Shown here piece by piece: positions 8,375 through 15,870 of a stretch of 36,031 nt of DNA. The notes under the pieces are model-generated. The model was not told the DNA's origin. It saw nothing but the letters and a program-made list of their open reading frames with translations, and did no database searches. Source of the DNA: JBMYQA01 sp049600855 (lineage in GTDB: Bacteria > Bacteroidota > Bacteroidia > Cytophagales > Flammeovirgaceae); NCBI GenBank assembly GCA_049600855.1, contig JBMYQA010000025.1:1-36031 (forward strand). Reading direction: 5' to 3'. The position numbers were made by a program, and so were the translations under genes. Position 1 is the stretch's first letter; each line of letters opens with the position of its first letter.

Positions 8375-8497
8375 TTATTCAGCTTTCTTGTTTCTTTCGT
8401 AACGGCCAACAACAGTCTCTGCCTTCTTTATTTGGTGATGACCATAATTTAGAGACTCTTTGTTCTTCAATATTTTTTTTGCTACTCTACGTTTCAT
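8375..8497 (-). CDS. 40-aa basic microprotein downstream of rpmH
   Basis: ATG at 8497 to TAA at 8375 gives 40 residues, MKRRVAKKIL to GRYERNKKAE, with 14 Lys/Arg. It lies 47 nt downstream of rpmH on the same strand and before the shared terminator, so it is likely cotranscribed with L34. Its size and charge suggest a ribosome- or RNA-associated protein, but no known family is recognised. The stop is followed directly by a well-formed terminator, which supports the reading frame being used. Confidence 0.6.
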   Translation of the reverse strand: MKRRVAKKILKNKESLNYGHHQIKKAETVVGRYERNKKAE

Positions 8498-8544
8498 AGC
8501 TTTTCAATTTAGAAGTTAGAAATTGAATGAAGATTGAGAAAAGC

Positions 8545-8700
8545 TTATTTGTTTTTCTTTTCGTCAGAAACAGTTAATTTCTTACGACCCTTAGCTCTTC
8601 TTCTTGCTAATACTTTTCTACCGTCTTTATCTTCCATTCTAGCTCTGAAACCGTGCTTGTTTTTACGCTTACGATTAGACGGTTGGAACGTTCTTTTCAT
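8545..8700 (-). CDS. rpmH: 50S ribosomal protein L34
   Basis: 51 residues, MKRTFQPSNRKRKNKHGFRA near the N-terminus and a RMEDKDGRKVLARRRAKGRK core, which is the full L34 signature. L34 is a small basic protein of the large ribosomal subunit. It starts at 8700, 75 nt downstream of a near-perfect promoter, with a short AACAGG/CCTGTT hairpin in the leader (8719-8734). The usual neighbours rnpA and dnaA are not here, which is common in Bacteroidota. Confidence 0.97.
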   Translation of the reverse strand: MKRTFQPSNRKRKNKHGFRARMEDKDGRKVLARRRAKGRKKLTVSDEKKNK

Positions 8701-8775
8701 GACCTATTAATTTTGTACAACAGGAAATCCTGTTTTTTATCTTTAACAATGATTCATTTCCTCACAAAAGGACTG

Positions 8776-8806
8776 CAAAATTAATTAACTTTTCACGAAA
8801 TGCAAA
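8776..8806 (-). promoter_or_regulatory. rpmH promoter
   Basis: On the minus strand TTTG (8806-8803), a 19-nt spacer and TAATTTTG (8783-8776) match the TTTG-N19-TAnnTTTG Bacteroidota consensus at every position. This is the best promoter in the window and fits a highly expressed ribosomal gene. Confidence 0.85.
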
Positions 8807-8901
8807 TGGTAAACTGATTAAAAGCGCTAAAAATATAAGCATTCATTTATTTTTAAAGAAATCCGCTTTCACTGCAATGTCAACTCTTGCAGTGCACCAG
8901 T

Positions 8902-9499
8902 TTAATGTAAGGCAGCCCGCAATTCCAAACCTTGAATCACCTTCGCTTCAAACTGCATTAATTCATCCAATTTGCTATAAACGGTGGTTTCATCGAAGTA
9001 ATTTAACGCCATTTCTACATACACATTGCCATGTTTGGCCTCNNNNNNNNNNAGATGTCCATAACAATTTATAAAAACGCTTGAGTCGCTCCTCTTCTAA
9101 TGCCTCGCTCACCATTTTAAAACGCTCACAACCTCGACATTCCACCACTGAACCCAACAGCAGGTGACTTAAAAAACGCGTTTCAGGGGTTCCACCATGT
9201 GTAGTAGGCATTAATTGCTGAATATAGGGATCTTTACTCATGTTTCGCGGAAAGTTAATGCCACGCTCTTGCATTAAGGCAAACACATCGCGAAAGTGCT
9301 CCAACTCTTCAATGCCAATATCAATTAAACCAGGAATAATTTCAGGTTTATCAGGATAACGCGCTACCATACTCATAGCCATTGCTGATGCCTTGCGCTC
9401 GCAATCGGCATGATCTATTAAAAATGAATCAAAATCAGCCATTACTGCATCCAACCATTCTTGGCTAGAGTCACAAGCTAACTCAATAGAATATTTCAT
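8902..9499 (-). CDS. miaE: tRNA-(ms2io6A) hydroxylase, split by assembly gap
   Basis: MiaE is a non-haem diiron monooxygenase that hydroxylates the isopentenyl group of ms2i6A37 in tRNA. Before the gap (9499-9053) the minus strand encodes MKYSIELACDSSQEWLDAV to LLWTS, including helix motifs CERKASAMAM, IEELEHFRDVF and ECRGCERFKMVSEAL that carry the iron ligands. After the gap, in the frame offset by one, it encodes EAKHGNVYVEMALNYFDE and ends with LELRAALH at a TAA (8904-8902). Joining the two parts with no missing base gives the family motif TSEAKHGN. The real gene is therefore intact, about 196 residues; any gene call that reads through the Ns in one frame has a false C-terminus. It is preceded by a -7 element at 9535-9542. 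Confidence 0.9.
9043..9052. other. Assembly gap of 10 N
   Basis: Ten Ns lie inside miaE. Ten is not a multiple of three, while both flanks are in-frame miaE sequence if the gap is zero (or a multiple of three) long. The number looks like a scaffolder's default, not a measured length. Confidence 0.95.
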
Positions 9500-9534
9500 A
9501 ATACTAAGGGGAAATCTCTTTATTTATTTGGCAG

Positions 9535-9542
9535 CAAAGGTA
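9535..9542 (-). promoter_or_regulatory. Candidate -7 element for miaE
   Basis: TACCTTTG on the minus strand (9542-9535) fits TAnnTTTG and sits 35 nt before the miaE ATG at 9499, inside the 47-bp gap after the macro-domain gene. No TTG is seen at -33. Confidence 0.5.
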
Positions 9543-9546
9543 CGTA

Positions 9547-10086
9547 TTACGATTGGCCTACATTTAGCTTTCCTTTATAAATATTGAAGTTTTCCATCTC
9601 GTAACATACAAAAATCACTTGATCGATGTCATAAGTGTTAGACAAGAAGGTTTTTACCGTTTGGATAGCAATATCGGCGGCTAAAAACTTAGGGAAGCGG
9701 TAAATGCCCGTACTGATATTCGGGAAGGCAATTGTTCTCAAATTATTTGCAATAGCCAGTTGAAGTGAATTGGTGTAACAATCCGCTAATAATTGTTTCA
9801 ATTTCTCTTGATTGTCTTCCCGCCACACAGGGCCAACGGTATGAATCACCTTCTTGGCTCTTAATAAACCTGCAGTAGTAATAACAGCCTGTCCTGTTTT
9901 ACACCCTCCTTGTTTATTCCGAATAACCCTACACTCTTCTAAAATCGCATTCCCACCTTTGCGGTGAATAGCCCCGTCAACACCTCCTCCTCCTAATAGT
10001 GAAGAGTTGGCGGCATTCACAATGGCATCTACGGCTAACTGCGTGATATCACCTTGTATTACTTTGATTAATGGAGAGGCTCCCAT
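9547..10086 (-). CDS. Macro-domain (ADP-ribose-binding) protein, YmdB-like
   Basis: 179 residues forming one macro domain of the MacroD/YmdB type. It has the family signatures IKVIQGDITQLAVDAIVNAAN, the glycine loop SLLGGGGVDGAIHRKGG, TTAGLLRAKKVIHTVGP and FPNISTGIYRFP. Such proteins remove the acetyl group of O-acetyl-ADP-ribose or cleave mono-ADP-ribose from proteins. It is cytoplasmic. It is head-to-head with a sirtuin gene with only 33 bp between start codons. That gap is too short for two separate promoters, so promoter elements must lie within the neighbouring coding sequence or be shared. Confidence 0.93.
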   Translation of the reverse strand: MGASPLIKVIQGDITQLAVDAIVNAANSSLLGGGGVDGAIHRKGGNAILEECRVIRNKQGGCKTGQAVITTAGLLRAKKVIHTVGPVWREDNQEKLKQLLADCYTNSLQLAIANNLRTIAFPNISTGIYRFPKFLAADIAIQTVKTFLSNTYDIDQVIFVCYEMENFNIYKGKLNVGQS

Positions 10087-10119
10087 AGTTTTGAAAATTA
10101 AACCATCTAAAATGACTCA

Positions 10120-10950
10120 ATGAATCAACAAGTTATAAAATCACTCGAAAAGTTCATAGCTTCAGGCAAGAAGCTTGTTGTTGCAACTGGAGCAGGTATC
10201 TCTGCGGAAAGCAATATTCCTACTTATCGTGGAGTTGAAGGCTACTGGACAAAAGGATCTCGAAATTATAAACCTGAAGAAATTGGAACTTTTAAATTCT
10301 TTCAACAAGAGCCTTATGAAGTTTGGAAGTTTGCATTGTACCGTAGAAGTCTTTGCCTCAATGCATCACCCAATTCAGGTCATTATGCAATAGCCGAGCT
10401 AGAGTCATTATTGGGAAATCGTTTTGGTTTGGTCACTCAAAATGTGGATGGTTTACACATTAGAGCAGGAAATTCATTAGAAAGGACCTGTCAAGTGCAT
10501 GGTCATATCAATGAAGTAAGGTGTATGGATGAATGCCAAGGAAAGCGATATCCTTTTCCTGAAGGAATTCTCCCCAAGCAGTTGGATGAAGATATTCCAG
10601 ATGCAGAATGGGAAAAGCTCGTATGTCCTGACTGCAGTTCTTTATTACGCCCACATGTGCTTTGGTTTGATGAAATATACGATGAAAGAAATTATCGTTT
10701 TCAAACAGCTCAAAATTGGGGTAAAAGAGCAGGCTTATTATTAACGATAGGTACTACGGGAATGACTTATATGCCCAACAATTTATCGGAATTAGCAATA
10801 AGGAATAAAGCTTTAATTATTGATGTAAACATTACAGAAAATCGTTTTGCGAAAGCTGCGCAAAAGTTCGGCTTTGCTTTTCAGGAGAAAAGCGGAATAA
10901 TTTTACCACAATTGGTAAAAACTTTTAAAGAGCTTCTCGACCGTAAATAA
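10120..10950 (+). CDS. Sir2-family NAD-dependent protein deacylase
   Basis: 276 residues from the ATG at 10120. The NAD-binding loop is GAGISAESNIPTYRG (24-38), with Asn in place of the common Gly before Ile and Tyr in place of Phe. It is followed by TQNVDGLHIRAG (around 106-117), the catalytic His127 in HGHINEVRC, a zinc site RCMDEC-x-LVCPDC, LRPHVLWFDE and GTTGMTYMPN. The catalytic His and zinc cysteines are kept, so it should be an active deacylase, unlike SirTM-type ADP-ribosyl transferases as I recall them. The product O-acetyl-ADP-ribose is the substrate of macro-domain enzymes such as its neighbour. The FkbM gene follows 42 nt downstream. Confidence 0.92.
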   Translation: MNQQVIKSLEKFIASGKKLVVATGAGISAESNIPTYRGVEGYWTKGSRNYKPEEIGTFKFFQQEPYEVWKFALYRRSLCLNASPNSGHYAIAELESLLGNRFGLVTQNVDGLHIRAGNSLERTCQVHGHINEVRCMDECQGKRYPFPEGILPKQLDEDIPDAEWEKLVCPDCSSLLRPHVLWFDEIYDERNYRFQTAQNWGKRAGLLLTIGTTGMTYMPNNLSELAIRNKALIIDVNITENRFAKAAQKFGFAFQEKSGIILPQLVKTFKELLDRK

Positions 10951-10992
10951 GTTTTTTAACTTAGCCTTTGAAGTGTACTGATCTATCAAATT

Positions 10993-11772
10993 ATGTTTAT
11001 AAGAAAGTTGCTCATTAACTTATTAGGCTTCGAAAAATACTTACGATTAATTAGTCGTGTATTTATCCTTACTTACTTGGCTAGAATCTATTTAAAAGAG
11101 CATTTCCAAGTCCGTTTCTTAAAACACTTGGTAAAACCTGGTGACACTTGCCTCGATATCGGAGCAAATTTAGGCTATTTTTCTGTTCCGCTCTCCCATC
11201 TCGTAGGTGCTAAAGGTAAAGTATTTTCTGTAGAACCAGTACCCCTCTTTCGAGAAGTATTGATGCGTAATGTAGGCTATCATGGAAAAGGCAATGTACA
11301 AATTGTTCCCTATGCTTTAGGCGATAAAGATGATGTAGTTATTAAAATGGGAACGCCCAAAGTAGATGGTGTGATTCGACATGGCCGTACAGAAGTAATT
11401 GAAGCGCCAAATGCCGATACAGCTCACATGCATGAGGCCACCATGTTCACCCCCAAGACTTTATTCGGAAATTTAGAGCAACTTCATTTTGTGAAATGTG
11501 ACGTGGAAGGCTATGAGATTTACATCATCCCACAGTTCTTAGAGATTTTTGCCAAATATCAACCGATTATTGAAATAGAGGTAGGCCCTCAAGAAAATAA
11601 GGAACTCATTTGTAAATTATTAGCAGAAATTGGATACCATCCACATTTTATGCTGGATAATCAACTCTATGCTTTTGAAATTGATCAAGAAGCACATCAG
11701 CCACACTTCGAACTCTATTTCCTTACCTCCAAGCATCAAGAACAATTAAAACCCATCATTCATAAGGACTGA
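10993..11772 (+). CDS. FkbM-family SAM-dependent methyltransferase
   Basis: 259 residues. An N-terminal hydrophobic amphipathic stretch (residues 1-35, LLINLLGFEKYLRLISRVFILTYL) is followed by the SAM-binding motif CLDIGANLGYFSVPLS (about 54-69), VFSVEPVPLFREVLMRN, and the FkbM hallmark HFVKCDVEGYEIYIIP (about 172-187). FkbM enzymes are O-methyltransferases of polyketides, glycans or lipids; no acceptor is evident. The N-terminal part might associate with the membrane. It lies 42 nt after the sirtuin and 24 nt before a hydrolase gene, and all three may be cotranscribed. The match TAGCCTTTG near 10965 could be an imperfect -7 of its own. Confidence 0.85.
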   Translation: MFIRKLLINLLGFEKYLRLISRVFILTYLARIYLKEHFQVRFLKHLVKPGDTCLDIGANLGYFSVPLSHLVGAKGKVFSVEPVPLFREVLMRNVGYHGKGNVQIVPYALGDKDDVVIKMGTPKVDGVIRHGRTEVIEAPNADTAHMHEATMFTPKTLFGNLEQLHFVKCDVEGYEIYIIPQFLEIFAKYQPIIEIEVGPQENKELICKLLAEIGYHPHFMLDNQLYAFEIDQEAHQPHFELYFLTSKHQEQLKPIIHKD

Positions 11773-11796
11773 TCTCATACCATTATACCACCAGCG

Positions 11797-12438
11797 ATGA
11801 TTTACTTTATCAGTGGTTTAGGAGCTGATGAACGCGTATTTCAGTTTCTAGACTTAGCCCATCACGAGTTCCGCCACATTCAATGGGTTACTACTCAAAA
11901 AGGGGAGTCCCTCACAGATTATGCCATCAGATTAATCGATCAAATTGACGGCAATCAGGATATTATTTTAATTGGCGTGTCGTTTGGTGGTATGATTGCA
12001 CAGGAAATTGCCAAACAGATTTCTTGCAAAACAGTCATCATCATCTCCAGTGTCAAATCACCTGAAGAGTTTGATTGGCAATTGTCATTTGTTCGGAAAA
12101 CGCAACTCCATCAATTTGTGCCTGCTGCTTTTTTAAAATGGAGTAATTTACTTACGGCAGATTATTATTTTGGTGTAAGCGCTAAACAGGAATCTGAGCT
12201 ATTGCGGCAGATTGTGCTGGATACAGATACTACTTTCATGGTATGGGCGATTGATGCCATTATGCGGTGGGAAAACGATGATCCACTTTTAACGATTCAC
12301 CATATTCATGGTACTCAAGATAAAATTTTTCCGCGCAAACCGATAAAAAATGCCCACTTCATTGAAGGAGGTGGGCACTTTATGATTGTCAATAAGGCGG
12401 CTGAAATTAGCCAACTGATTTTAAATATTATTCAGTGA
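11797..12438 (+). CDS. Alpha/beta-hydrolase fold protein
   Basis: 213 residues, a compact alpha/beta hydrolase. The nucleophile elbow is GVSFGG (Ser62), the acid is Asp175 in HGTQDKIFP and the base is His194 in GGGHFMI, a complete catalytic triad. The N-terminal strand is IYFISGLGADERVF, with the oxyanion-type GLGAD turn. There is no signal peptide. The substrate cannot be read from sequence. It lies 24 nt after the FkbM gene and ends 38 nt before the convergent minus-strand operon; no terminator is visible between them. Confidence 0.85.
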   Translation: MIYFISGLGADERVFQFLDLAHHEFRHIQWVTTQKGESLTDYAIRLIDQIDGNQDIILIGVSFGGMIAQEIAKQISCKTVIIISSVKSPEEFDWQLSFVRKTQLHQFVPAAFLKWSNLLTADYYFGVSAKQESELLRQIVLDTDTTFMVWAIDAIMRWENDDPLLTIHHIHGTQDKIFPRKPIKNAHFIEGGGHFMIVNKAAEISQLILNIIQ

Positions 12439-12476
12439 TGACCTTATTAATACTGTGCGTTATTTCTACCACTAAT

Positions 12477-13502
12477 TTAATAGAACGAGATACTTCCATA
12501 AGAGGCACTCGCTTTAATAAACGCTTGGCCTGATTTTCCCTTGGTACCTGCATATTCTGCTGAATGATTTTTGCGATACTCACGTTTGAGCTCCATACCA
12601 GATAGATTCCGTTTAAATCCGCCATAACGCACATTCACTTCAAAGTCAAAATTAACGTTATCATCAAAATCCATCGAGAATGAGCCATAAGAAGTATCTA
12701 CACGAATTTCTTTAAAGCCATTTTTTACCTGTTCAATTTTCCCACTTGAGTAACGCGCATCTAGGTTAAGGCTTTTATGTAAGGTCTGAATTTTTAAAGA
12801 AGAGTAGGCAATTTCAGCATCTATTTTTTCTACCTCTCCTATTCTTACCCCTCCATAACGATCCGATAATTCGATATCTCCTGCCTTCCCAATTTCTAAT
12901 CCACTGCTATATCGAATTTCCAAATCACCTTTCATCACTGCTTTGAAAGAAGAGTTACTACTGTATTTCACTGTAATATCATTGTCTGGCCCCAATAACT
13001 CACCAGTCGATACTCTGCCATAGGCAACATACAACGTAAGCCTCCCTTTATAATCAGGCATATTAATTCGACCATACTTGTTGGATAGATCAAGTCTGAG
13101 ATCATCAGGCATATTTACAGTATAGTTGATTTCAAAACCTCTTTTGTCATTATTTGAGAGGTACTTGCTTTTTGACTCAATTTCAGTGTGGAATTTTACA
13201 ACGTTACCTTCTTTGCTGTGTCTGATGTTGATTTGCTCAAGAATTTCTTTCACTTGATCTTCTGATTTCCCCCAAGCTTCAATTTTCACATTCACAGCGA
13301 CTTGTCGCTGGTTCCACGTATTAATGGTCACATTACCGTATCGATTGGAAAGCTCCAATGCATCGCTGCTACTTACTGGATATGTTTCAGACACATCTTT
13401 ATTCATCCGATGTTTTTGTGCCCAAGAAGGTACACTAAGGCAAAAGCTGAATAAGGTGAAAAGTAACAGTCTATTATAGTTGTTCTTAAATACTGATTTC
13501 AT
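12477..13502 (-). CDS. Exported adhesin-like protein (DUF4097/GIN-like beta-helix)
   Basis: 341 residues with a signal peptide of about 28 residues ending in VPSWAQ. The body is a string of short strands with repeated Tyr-Gly and Tyr-Ser turns (LSNRYGNVTI, LSNKYGRINM, VAYGRVSTG, VKYSSNSS, IRYSSGLEIG, LSDRYGGVRIG, AYSSLKI, VRYGGF, ASYGSISFY), spaced roughly 20 residues apart, as in a right-handed beta-helix of the bacterial putative-adhesin families (DUF4097/DUF2807). It is likely periplasmic or surface-exposed. It is the third gene of the ECF sigma operon and its start overlaps the end of the anti-sigma gene by 17 nt, a sign of translational coupling. It is a plausible target or sensor of that pathway. 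Confidence 0.8.
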   Translation of the reverse strand: MKSVFKNNYNRLLLFTLFSFCLSVPSWAQKHRMNKDVSETYPVSSSDALELSNRYGNVTINTWNQRQVAVNVKIEAWGKSEDQVKEILEQINIRHSKEGNVVKFHTEIESKSKYLSNNDKRGFEINYTVNMPDDLRLDLSNKYGRINMPDYKGRLTLYVAYGRVSTGELLGPDNDITVKYSSNSSFKAVMKGDLEIRYSSGLEIGKAGDIELSDRYGGVRIGEVEKIDAEIAYSSLKIQTLHKSLNLDARYSSGKIEQVKNGFKEIRVDTSYGSFSMDFDDNVNFDFEVNVRYGGFKRNLSGMELKREYRKNHSAEYAGTKGKSGQAFIKASASYGSISFY

Positions 13503-14316
13503 CTGTTTTCCCGTCTTTTAGTTGTTGAATTTGTTCCAGAATCAGGAGTTGACGATTGAGAATTTCGATACGCAGCTGCAAGTTCTCAACCATCGCTCCC
13601 ATTACCTGTTCATTACGCTGACTTTCGATTAAATCACTTTTTAGTTCGATATACACGGAATCTAAATGCTTGATTTCTGCCTCAAAAGTCTGAATATCTA
13701 CTCCTGCATCGTCTAGTTTGTAATTTCGGAGTTGATTTAATTTATCATGAATTACGCGCGTGTAATATGATTCTGCTTCGGCCAATTCTGGTGCAATTTC
13801 ACTGAGTTGCTCAGGCGTGAGGTGCAGCTGTTGATCTTGCTTTGCTAACTCATTACCTGTCGGCTGTCCAGTATAATATTGAATGGCAAATATGGATACG
13901 ATGATGAGCACAAATGAGGCTGCAATTTGCCAAACCACTCGTAAAGGCACCATTTTAGGTTCTTTCTTGAAGGAAACAACTTTAGTATCACTTACTGTAT
14001 TGGCTTCTTGTTCTTCATCTAATTGAGCACTGATGTTCGCCCAAATATTTTTTGAAGGCTCAAGGTGGTCTAAATTCCCCTTATTATCTTCTAAAAACCC
14101 TTCTAATTGCTGTTCTTCCAGCGCCTCCTGAATGTGTTGCCACAAATGAGAAGCAGGTTCCAGCCCATCTAAGCCCTCCCGATGCTTTTGGATAAAATCA
14201 ATCAACTCGTCTTCATCTAATTGAGCCTTGAGCTTTGTCCAAACATGACTAGGGGGTACTTCTCGATTAAGTTCCTCTAAATGATTTAATATAAATTGTT
14301 CCAATTGATTTTTCAT
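13486..14316 (-). CDS. Anti-sigma-like membrane protein with triplicated N-terminal module
   Basis: 276 residues. The cytoplasmic part (1-103) contains three copies of a 33-residue unit: the conserved Trp lies at residues 26, 59 and 92, exactly 33 apart, and each unit has a hydrophobic/EPS-x-x-x-W-x-x-I/L-x-x-x-L-D/E motif (VPPSHVW, LEPASHLW, LEPSKNIW). A basic linker leads to one transmembrane helix (about 127-147, VVWQIAASFVLIIVSIFAI). The C-terminal periplasmic part (170-276) is predicted coiled coil (repeated Leu/Gln heptads, e.g. LQLRIEILNRQLLILEQIQQL). The order sigma, this gene, exported protein fits an anti-sigma factor. The start is 12 nt after the sigma stop; the end overlaps the next gene. 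Confidence 0.75.
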   Translation of the reverse strand: MKNQLEQFILNHLEELNREVPPSHVWTKLKAQLDEDELIDFIQKHREGLDGLEPASHLWQHIQEALEEQQLEGFLEDNKGNLDHLEPSKNIWANISAQLDEEQEANTVSDTKVVSFKKEPKMVPLRVVWQIAASFVLIIVSIFAIQYYTGQPTGNELAKQDQQLHLTPEQLSEIAPELAEAESYYTRVIHDKLNQLRNYKLDDAGVDIQTFEAEIKHLDSVYIELKSDLIESQRNEQVMGAMVENLQLRIEILNRQLLILEQIQQLKDGKTDEISI

Positions 14317-14328
14317 GATTTCTAGCTT

Positions 14329-14898
14329 TTAACTTGCCTTCATTTGTTGGCTTAGCATGTCTCTTAATTTTTTCTTTGCTCGGTGGTACTGAGATTTTGA
14401 AGTAGATTCCGTAATATCCAAAATCTGCGCAATCTCCTGATGATCATAACCTTCAAGCAAATACAATGAAAACACTACTCGAAACCCATCTGGAAGTAAT
14501 TGAATCGCACTTCTTATTTTCCCAATATCCAATATCAATCCAATATCTTCCTTATCTGTACCCTCACTCACAGGTTCTTGGTAATGCGTCTCTTCTAGTG
14601 AGAGGATATCCAACTTTCTCTTTTTTAGTTGGTTAATGCATTGATTTACCACAATTCGTTTAATCCAAGCTCCTAAGGAAGATTGCCCTTTAAATTGATT
14701 CATATTTCGAAAGGCATTTAAAAAGGCATCTTGTAATACATCTTCGGCTTCTTCTGTATTTCCCAACATCCGAACACAAATATTGAACATTGCCTTTGAG
14801 TATTTTTGATAAACCTCAAATTGTGCTTTTCGATCTTGGATAGTACACTGTGCTACAAGCATCTTTTCCTCTGGTGATAATTTCCAATCTGTTTTCAT
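14329..14898 (-). CDS. ECF-type RNA polymerase sigma factor
   Basis: 189 residues. The region 2 signature is YSKAMFNICVRMLGNTEEAEDVLQDAFLNAFRN (about 33-65), region 2.4 continues through GAWIKRIVVNQCINQLKKRK, and region 4 is LPDGFRVVFSLYLLEGYDHQEIAQIL with the helix-turn-helix ITESTSKSQYHRAKKKLRDML near the C-terminus. It directs RNA polymerase to promoters when released from its anti-sigma, here the next gene. It starts the three-gene minus-strand operon. Upstream are several inverted repeats (14995-15088) that could carry an autoregulated promoter; I did not find a confident ECF -35/-10. Confidence 0.93.
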   Translation of the reverse strand: MKTDWKLSPEEKMLVAQCTIQDRKAQFEVYQKYSKAMFNICVRMLGNTEEAEDVLQDAFLNAFRNMNQFKGQSSLGAWIKRIVVNQCINQLKKRKLDILSLEETHYQEPVSEGTDKEDIGLILDIGKIRSAIQLLPDGFRVVFSLYLLEGYDHQEIAQILDITESTSKSQYHRAKKKLRDMLSQQMKAS

Positions 14899-15309
14899 TG
14901 TTAATAGACAATTGTTCCATTCAAGGGTTGCATGAATTTGAAAATTCGCATGTAGTTAAAGAAAGCCGAAAATCGAGAAAACAGGAAGGCAAATGGTAAA
15001 AAACTATGAATAATGGCATTTTTTACCTGCAATCAGCCTGATCTAGGGTGTAATTTTTTGCCATTAACGGGGAAAGTTTTTAACTTTCATTAATAAATGA
15101 TTAGCGTTAGTTGTAAACAACACATTAACAACTACTCTGCTGGGTATCAAACTGACTACGTTCTATTCAACAAACCTAATGAGCCCATCACATTGAGGCG
15201 AAGTGTTTGTTTTCCCTTCGTAATGTTGTGCTATTGGAGTTATTTCGATCTTACAATTGCCACACTAATGCAACACTACATCCATCATTTACCTTAACCC
15301 ATTAGACCC
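14899..15309. promoter_or_regulatory. Intergenic region with several inverted repeats
   Basis: 411 bp with no convincing gene between the sigma gene (minus) and a microprotein (plus). It holds GGTAAAAAA/TTTTTTACC (14995-15003 and 15019-15027), TAATGGCA/TGCCATTA (15011-15018 and 15059-15066) and GAAAGTT-TTT-AACTTTC (15072-15088). A 66-aa open frame at 15097-15297 has no domain and is not called. A divergent control region is the simplest reading. Confidence 0.45.
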
Positions 15310-15480
15310 ATGGTTGTATTAACTAAAACGCAGGAAACGGAAGTGCGTAGATTACTAGCACAAAATCGACGGCTAGAAGCTGTAAAAAAAGTTTGGGGAT
15401 GGTCCCGAGCAGGAATGAAAGCGGCCAAAAAGTATGTTGACCGCATTACTTCGGAGAGGCATTTAAGCCATAATCATTAA
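15310..15480 (+). CDS. 56-aa microprotein resembling the L7/L12 C-terminal domain
   Basis: ATG at 15310 to TAA at 15480 gives 56 residues, too short for standard ORF filters. The core RRLEAVKKVWGWSRAGMKAA (about 19-38) followed by KKYVDRI matches the pattern of the ribosomal L7/L12 C-terminal domain (xKIxAIKxxRexTGxGLKEAKxxVxxL): a positively charged helix, Gly-type turn, and a second helix. Such stand-alone domains exist in Bacteroidota as small proteins. A rho-independent terminator follows 23 nt downstream, supporting transcription. The exact function is unknown; ribosome-factor binding is a guess by homology. Confidence 0.6.
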   Translation: MVVLTKTQETEVRRLLAQNRRLEAVKKVWGWSRAGMKAAKKYVDRITSERHLSHNH

Positions 15481-15503
15481 ACTAACTAATGAAAAAAATG
15501 ATT

Positions 15504-15532
15504 GGCTAATGAGTAAATTCATTAGCCTTTTT
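15504..15532 (+). terminator. Rho-independent terminator after microprotein
   Basis: GGCTAATGA / TCATTAGCC (9-bp stem, 6-nt loop, 15504-15527) followed by TTTTT. It lies 23 nt after the stop of the 56-aa ORF. Confidence 0.85.
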
Positions 15533-15581
15533 CGATAAAAACACTTAGTAGGAATAAACGCGTTCTAAGTGATAAGCTATT

Positions 15582-15704
15582 TTATAAATGATATAAGAAT
15601 AAAAATGAGGCTACAAATATTGCTTCTAATGCAGTGACAAGTAAAAACACTTTTCGATCATCCATTGACTTCACCTCTTCAAAATTTACTGTCTCTGCTT
15701 TCAT
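15582..15704 (-). CDS. 40-aa single-pass membrane microprotein
   Basis: ATG at 15704 to TAA at 15582 encodes 40 residues: an acidic/polar N-terminus (MKAETVNFEEVKSMDDRK) and a hydrophobic helix (VFLLVTALEAIFVASFLFLYHL). A purine-rich AAGGAAAGT precedes the ATG. A TATCTAT/ATAGATA repeat (15750-15766) is 46 nt upstream. I do not recognise a family; existence is supported by the clean helix pattern only. Confidence 0.45.
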   Translation of the reverse strand: MKAETVNFEEVKSMDDRKVFLLVTALEAIFVASFLFLYHL

Positions 15705-15870
15705 ACTTTCCTTATAATTGATCATAAATATTAACCGTATAAAATTCGCTATCTATAACATAGATACGCAATGTTCTTTGCTTGGTTACATGGAATCTTT
15801 GTTTTATCACAATTTTGCAAAAAAGCCCTGTTAATATATGAAAACACGTTAATTAATTGTATTTCATTCG

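Noticed and set aside
8990..9054. Reading frame running through the Ns at the C-terminus of miaE
   Set aside because: It is created by the 10-N frameshift; the other frame carries the conserved miaE C-terminus.
15097..15297. 66-aa ORF on the plus strand
   Set aside because: No domain, no promoter or terminator, odd composition; the 56-aa ORF after it is the better gene.
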